A stretch of DNA of 7,711 bases from Weeksellaceae bacterium (lineage in GTDB: Bacteria > Bacteroidota > Bacteroidia > Flavobacteriales > Weeksellaceae), in the NCBI GenBank assembly GCA_022701475.1, contig JAKOOI010000453.1, forward strand, positions 1-7,711, written 5' to 3'. The notes under the pieces are model-generated. The model did not search any database, had not been told where the DNA came from, and was given only the letters and a program-made list of their open reading frames with translations. Shown here piece by piece: positions 5,427-7,711 of the stretch (its first letter is position 1; each line of letters begins with the position of its first letter). A program made the translations under genes and the position numbers.

Positions 5427-7346
5427 ATGGAAAATATAGGGTCTCAGGGATTTTCATTTGATTTGCCAAAAGGAAATTCATCAATCATAAAAGTAATCGG
5501 TGTAGGCGGCGGCGGAAACAATGCCTTGAAACACATGTACGAGAAAGGAATTCACGGGGTAGACTTCGTGATCTGTAATACGGATGCCCAGACGCTGGAC
5601 AACAATCCGGTTGCCAATAAGGTGCAGCTGGGAACCACCATTACCGAAGGCCTCGGTGCCGGGGCAGATCCGGAAGTCGGGGAGAAATCGGCCATCGAAA
5701 GCATTGAGGAAATCAAAGCGGCGATGGGTCAGAATACCAAGATGGTATTCATAACAGCCGGGATGGGCGGCGGAACAGGAACCGGAGCGGCTCCCGTTAT
5801 CGCTAAAGTAGCTAAAGATATGGGAATCCTTACCGTAGGAATCGTTACCGTCCCATTCAGCTTTGAAGGAAAAAGAAGGCTGGAACAGGCGGAAAACGGA
5901 CTCGATAAATTAAGGGATAATGTAGATTCCCTGATTGTCATCAATAATGATAAACTGAGACAGCAGTTCGGTAACCTGGGCTTCAAGCAGGGGTTCTCCA
6001 AAGCGGATGAGGTCCTTACCAATGCGGCCAAAGGAATGGCTGAAGTGATTACCGGATACTTTGATGTAAACATTGACTTCCGGGATGCCAAATCCGTGCT
6101 TCAGAACTCCGGAACGGCCCTGATGTCTACAGGAATGGCTTCCGGCGAAAATAAAGCCGAAGAAGCAGTCAGAAAAGCATTGGATTCCCCGCTGCTGAAC
6201 GACAATAAGATTATCGGAGCCAAAAATGTACTCCTCCTGATCAGAAGCGGTGCCGAAGAGGTAACCATGGACGAAATCGGAATCATCATGGACCATATCC
6301 AGAAAGAAGCCGGAAATACGGCAGACATTATCTTCGGGGTAGGTGCGGATGAAGAACTTGGGGATTCCGTAAGCGTACTGGTTATTGCCACAGGTTTTTC
6401 CAATGATAATAAGAAATTTTCCGGGCCCACGGAAAAAATAAAAATCAGCCTGAACGATACTTTCGACAGCCAGAAAGAATCGCCTTTCAAAACCAGAGAC
6501 CAGAGAGATTCAGTTTCAGGGCACAGCCACGATTTCGGCGGTAAAAATGTATTCAGGCTGGATGATGAAGACCATGATACCCCGTTGTTCGGCTCTTCTT
6601 CTGAAAAAAAAATGACTATTGAGGACGATTCCGTAGAAACGAGGATGCAGTTCTTTGATAAGCAGGATGATACGGACCAAAGCTTTACGCAGCACTGGAA
6701 TCAGGATGAAGATCAGGAAGAATCCTACAGCCTGTTTACCCATGACGATGAAGGCGATGACCCGAATGATCTTGAGATACAATCTTTCCGTTTTGATGTG
6801 GACAGCAAAAAAGAGGATCCGCAGAATAATGCTTCTTTCGGGAATTCCTATTCACAGGAAAAGCCGGTAGAATTCAGCTTCTTTGTTCATGAACCTCAGG
6901 CGAATGAGCCGAAATCAGATTCCGGACAGCCGAAAGCAGAACTGTCCTCACATCAGGTCAGCCATCTTACGGAAGAACCCCTGCAGAAGGTAGAATATTT
7001 CTTCAACCACCTGAAAGAGGAAGCTGTTGAGGAAAAAGAGCCCTTTGCTGAACAAACACAGGAGCCCGAAGCACAGCCATCTTCAGAGACCGAATTTACC
7101 TTTGTTAATAAAACGGCAGACCAGGAGAGGGTAGTGGAAAGAAGGAACAAGCTGAAAGAATTCAATTCACGCTACCAGAACTTTGACAGTTCCAGCGAAT
7201 TTGAATCGGTTCCGGCTTTCAAGAGAAAGAATATTTCCATAGACGGAAACAATGCTTCAGAACAGAATATCAATACCTACCTGTCTGATAACAACGGTTC
7301 CATGCAGATCCGTGAGAACAGGTTTTTAAATAAAGACGTAGATTAA
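5427..7346 (+). CDS. ftsZ: FtsZ, tubulin-like division GTPase with an unusually long acidic linker
   Basis: FtsZ polymerises with GTP into the ring that positions septum synthesis. The conserved core (about residues 18-325) contains the glycine-rich GVGGGGNN (25-32), NTDAQ (51-55), the tubulin signature GMGGGTGTGAAP (112-123), VPFSFEGKRR (142-151) and the catalytic T7 loop around NIDFRD (215-220). All catalytic motifs look intact. After the core comes a disordered-looking linker of about 260 residues (about 330-590). It is far longer than the roughly 50-residue linker of E. coli and explains the 639-residue total (E. coli FtsZ is 383). Residues 379-464 hold 30 Asp/Glu against 7 Lys/Arg. VPAFKRKN (595-602) matches the family C-terminal peptide that binds FtsA and other partners, but about 37 residues follow it, ending NRFLNKDVD. 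The frame is continuous from the core to the stop, so no frameshift is suspected. ATG at 5427 is the natural start. Confidence 0.98.
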   Translation: MENIGSQGFSFDLPKGNSSIIKVIGVGGGGNNALKHMYEKGIHGVDFVICNTDAQTLDNNPVANKVQLGTTITEGLGAGADPEVGEKSAIESIEEIKAAMGQNTKMVFITAGMGGGTGTGAAPVIAKVAKDMGILTVGIVTVPFSFEGKRRLEQAENGLDKLRDNVDSLIVINNDKLRQQFGNLGFKQGFSKADEVLTNAAKGMAEVITGYFDVNIDFRDAKSVLQNSGTALMSTGMASGENKAEEAVRKALDSPLLNDNKIIGAKNVLLLIRSGAEEVTMDEIGIIMDHIQKEAGNTADIIFGVGADEELGDSVSVLVIATGFSNDNKKFSGPTEKIKISLNDTFDSQKESPFKTRDQRDSVSGHSHDFGGKNVFRLDDEDHDTPLFGSSSEKKMTIEDDSVETRMQFFDKQDDTDQSFTQHWNQDEDQEESYSLFTHDDEGDDPNDLEIQSFRFDVDSKKEDPQNNASFGNSYSQEKPVEFSFFVHEPQANEPKSDSGQPKAELSSHQVSHLTEEPLQKVEYFFNHLKEEAVEEKEPFAEQTQEPEAQPSSETEFTFVNKTADQERVVERRNKLKEFNSRYQNFDSSSEFESVPAFKRKNISIDGNNASEQNINTYLSDNNGSMQIRENRFLNKDVD

Positions 7347-7440
7347 CAAATATAACGATGTAGAAATGTACCAATGTAACAATTGCTTAATCGATACTTA
7401 TTGATAAACTGTTACATTGATACATTGTTAAATTAAAATC
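7347..7440 (+). repeat. Long imperfect inverted repeat of 8-bp units between ftsZ and yqeY
   Basis: Arms at 7365-7381 and 7410-7426 are reverse complements over 16 of 17 positions. CAATGTAACA pairs with TGTTACATTG, then one C/A mismatch, then AATGTA pairs with TACATT. The arms are built of short units at 8-bp spacing: ATGTA at 7358, 7366 and 7374, and TACAT at 7413 and 7421. The 28-base loop (7382-7409) contains a smaller stem, ATCGAT (7390-7395) with ATTGAT (7400-7405), allowing one G-U pair and a 4-base loop. The whole could fold as a long AT-rich RNA hairpin after ftsZ. No strong T-run follows, so termination is possible but not classical. From general familiarity, similar short-unit palindromes occur between genes in Chryseobacterium-type genomes; this has not been checked here. 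The rest of the gap is AT-rich with no clear promoter. Confidence 0.8.
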
Positions 7441-7711
7441 ATGAGTTTAGAAAATACCATAAGCGAAGCCATAAAAACAGCGATGAGGGCCAAAGACAGG
7501 GTAGCCCTTGATTCCCTTCGTGCAGTAAAATCCCAGATCCTGCTGCTGAAAACAGAAGCTTTGGGGAAAGAAATCACAGAAGAGCAGGAAATTGCTATTC
7601 TTCAGAGAATGGTAAAACAGCGTAAGGATTCTTATGATCAGTTTACCGCGCAGGGAAGAAACGATCTTGCCGAAGTGGAAGAAGCCCAGATGAAAGTCAT
7701 TGAGCAGTTCC
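7441..7711 (+). CDS. GatB/YqeY-domain protein (5' part only)
   Basis: The frame opens with ATG at 7441 and stays open for 90 codons to the right window edge, so the C-terminus is missing. The product begins MSLENTISEAIKTAMRAKDR. It carries the features of the YqeY family: RAVKSQILLLKTEALGKEI (residues 28-46), then the signature VKQRKDSYDQF (58-68) and GRNDLAEVEEAQ (72-83). YqeY resembles the C-terminal tRNA-binding domain of the GatB subunit of the Asp/Glu-tRNA amidotransferase, but full-length family members are only about 150 residues and their cellular role is not settled. A tRNA-related role is plausible but not shown. It lies 94 bases after ftsZ, beyond a long inverted repeat, so it may be transcribed separately or with attenuated read-through. 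An A-rich stretch (AATTAAAATC) precedes the ATG, as with the other starts here. Confidence 0.93.
   Translation, partial: MSLENTISEAIKTAMRAKDRVALDSLRAVKSQILLLKTEALGKEITEEQEIAILQRMVKQRKDSYDQFTAQGRNDLAEVEEAQMKVIEQF

Noticed and set aside
5910..6296. Antisense open frame of 128 codons opposite the ftsZ core (and similar ones at 5729-6091 and 6101-6490)
   Set aside because: These mirror a highly conserved coding region whose codon bias leaves few antisense stops. No motif or translation-start context supports them.
6655..6870. Second + strand frame inside the ftsZ linker, Met/Arg/Ile-rich
   Set aside because: It is a frame-shifted reading of the Asp/Glu-rich linker (GAT/GAA codons read as ATG/AAG-like codons). 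The ftsZ frame is continuous through it.
6405..7200. Long FtsZ extension as a fusion to another domain
   Set aside because: The stretch is acidic and low complexity with no globular-domain motif, and the expected C-terminal peptide follows it, so it is the normal linker region in extended form.
7347..7440. Classical Rho-independent terminator or a CRISPR-like repeat after ftsZ
   Set aside because: The stem is AT-rich with no clear T-run after it, and the 8-bp units are too short and lack spacers of CRISPR type. It is better described as a palindromic intergenic repeat.
1..7711. tRNA, rRNA, riboswitch, insertion sequence, phage, toxin-antitoxin or defence genes
   Set aside because: The six large co-directional genes fill the window and all gaps are under 100 bases. 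Nothing in them resembles such elements, so the region is an ordinary core-genome dcw cluster.

Overview
The window is a stretch of the division and cell-wall (dcw) cluster of a Bacteroidota bacterium. All genes lie on the + strand in the order ftsW (3' end only), murG, murC, ftsQ, ftsA, ftsZ, then the 5' part of a GatB/YqeY-domain gene. Several signs point to class Flavobacteriia, most likely a Chryseobacterium-like member of the Weeksellaceae. murC is followed directly by ftsQ, with no murB or ddl between. The start codons follow A-rich stretches rather than Shine-Dalgarno sequences. FtsZ has a very long acidic linker. A YqeY-type gene follows ftsZ. The family-level placement is inferred from remembered protein features, not from a search.

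Layout: 3-314 is the end of ftsW (lipid II polymerase, last membrane helices). 341-1471 is murG and 1528-2892 is murC (lipid II synthesis and the first amino-acid ligation on UDP-MurNAc). 2928-3884 is ftsQ (single-pass divisome protein with a strongly basic tail). 3943-5340 is ftsA (actin-like membrane anchor) and 5427-7346 is ftsZ (tubulin-like ring GTPase). 7441 to the window end is the start of the YqeY-domain gene. The gaps are 26, 56, 35, 58, 86 and 94 bases; no genes overlap and no gap exceeds 100 bases. No convincing intrinsic terminator is seen before the ftsZ-yqeY gap, so ftsW to ftsZ could be one transcription unit, perhaps with internal promoters.

The genes form one pathway. MurC and MurG make the peptidoglycan precursor, FtsW polymerises it at the septum, FtsZ and FtsA form the cytoplasmic ring on the membrane, and FtsQ links the ring to the periplasmic synthesis machinery.

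Nothing here looks like a new defence, mobile or biosynthetic system. The points worth a second look are the lineage-specific parts of conserved proteins and a few intergenic structures. They are the long acidic FtsZ linker with an internal conserved peptide and an extra C-terminal tail, the lysine-rich FtsQ tail bracketed by a 16-bp in-frame direct repeat, the structured ftsA-ftsZ leader, and a long imperfect inverted repeat built from 8-bp units between ftsZ and yqeY.
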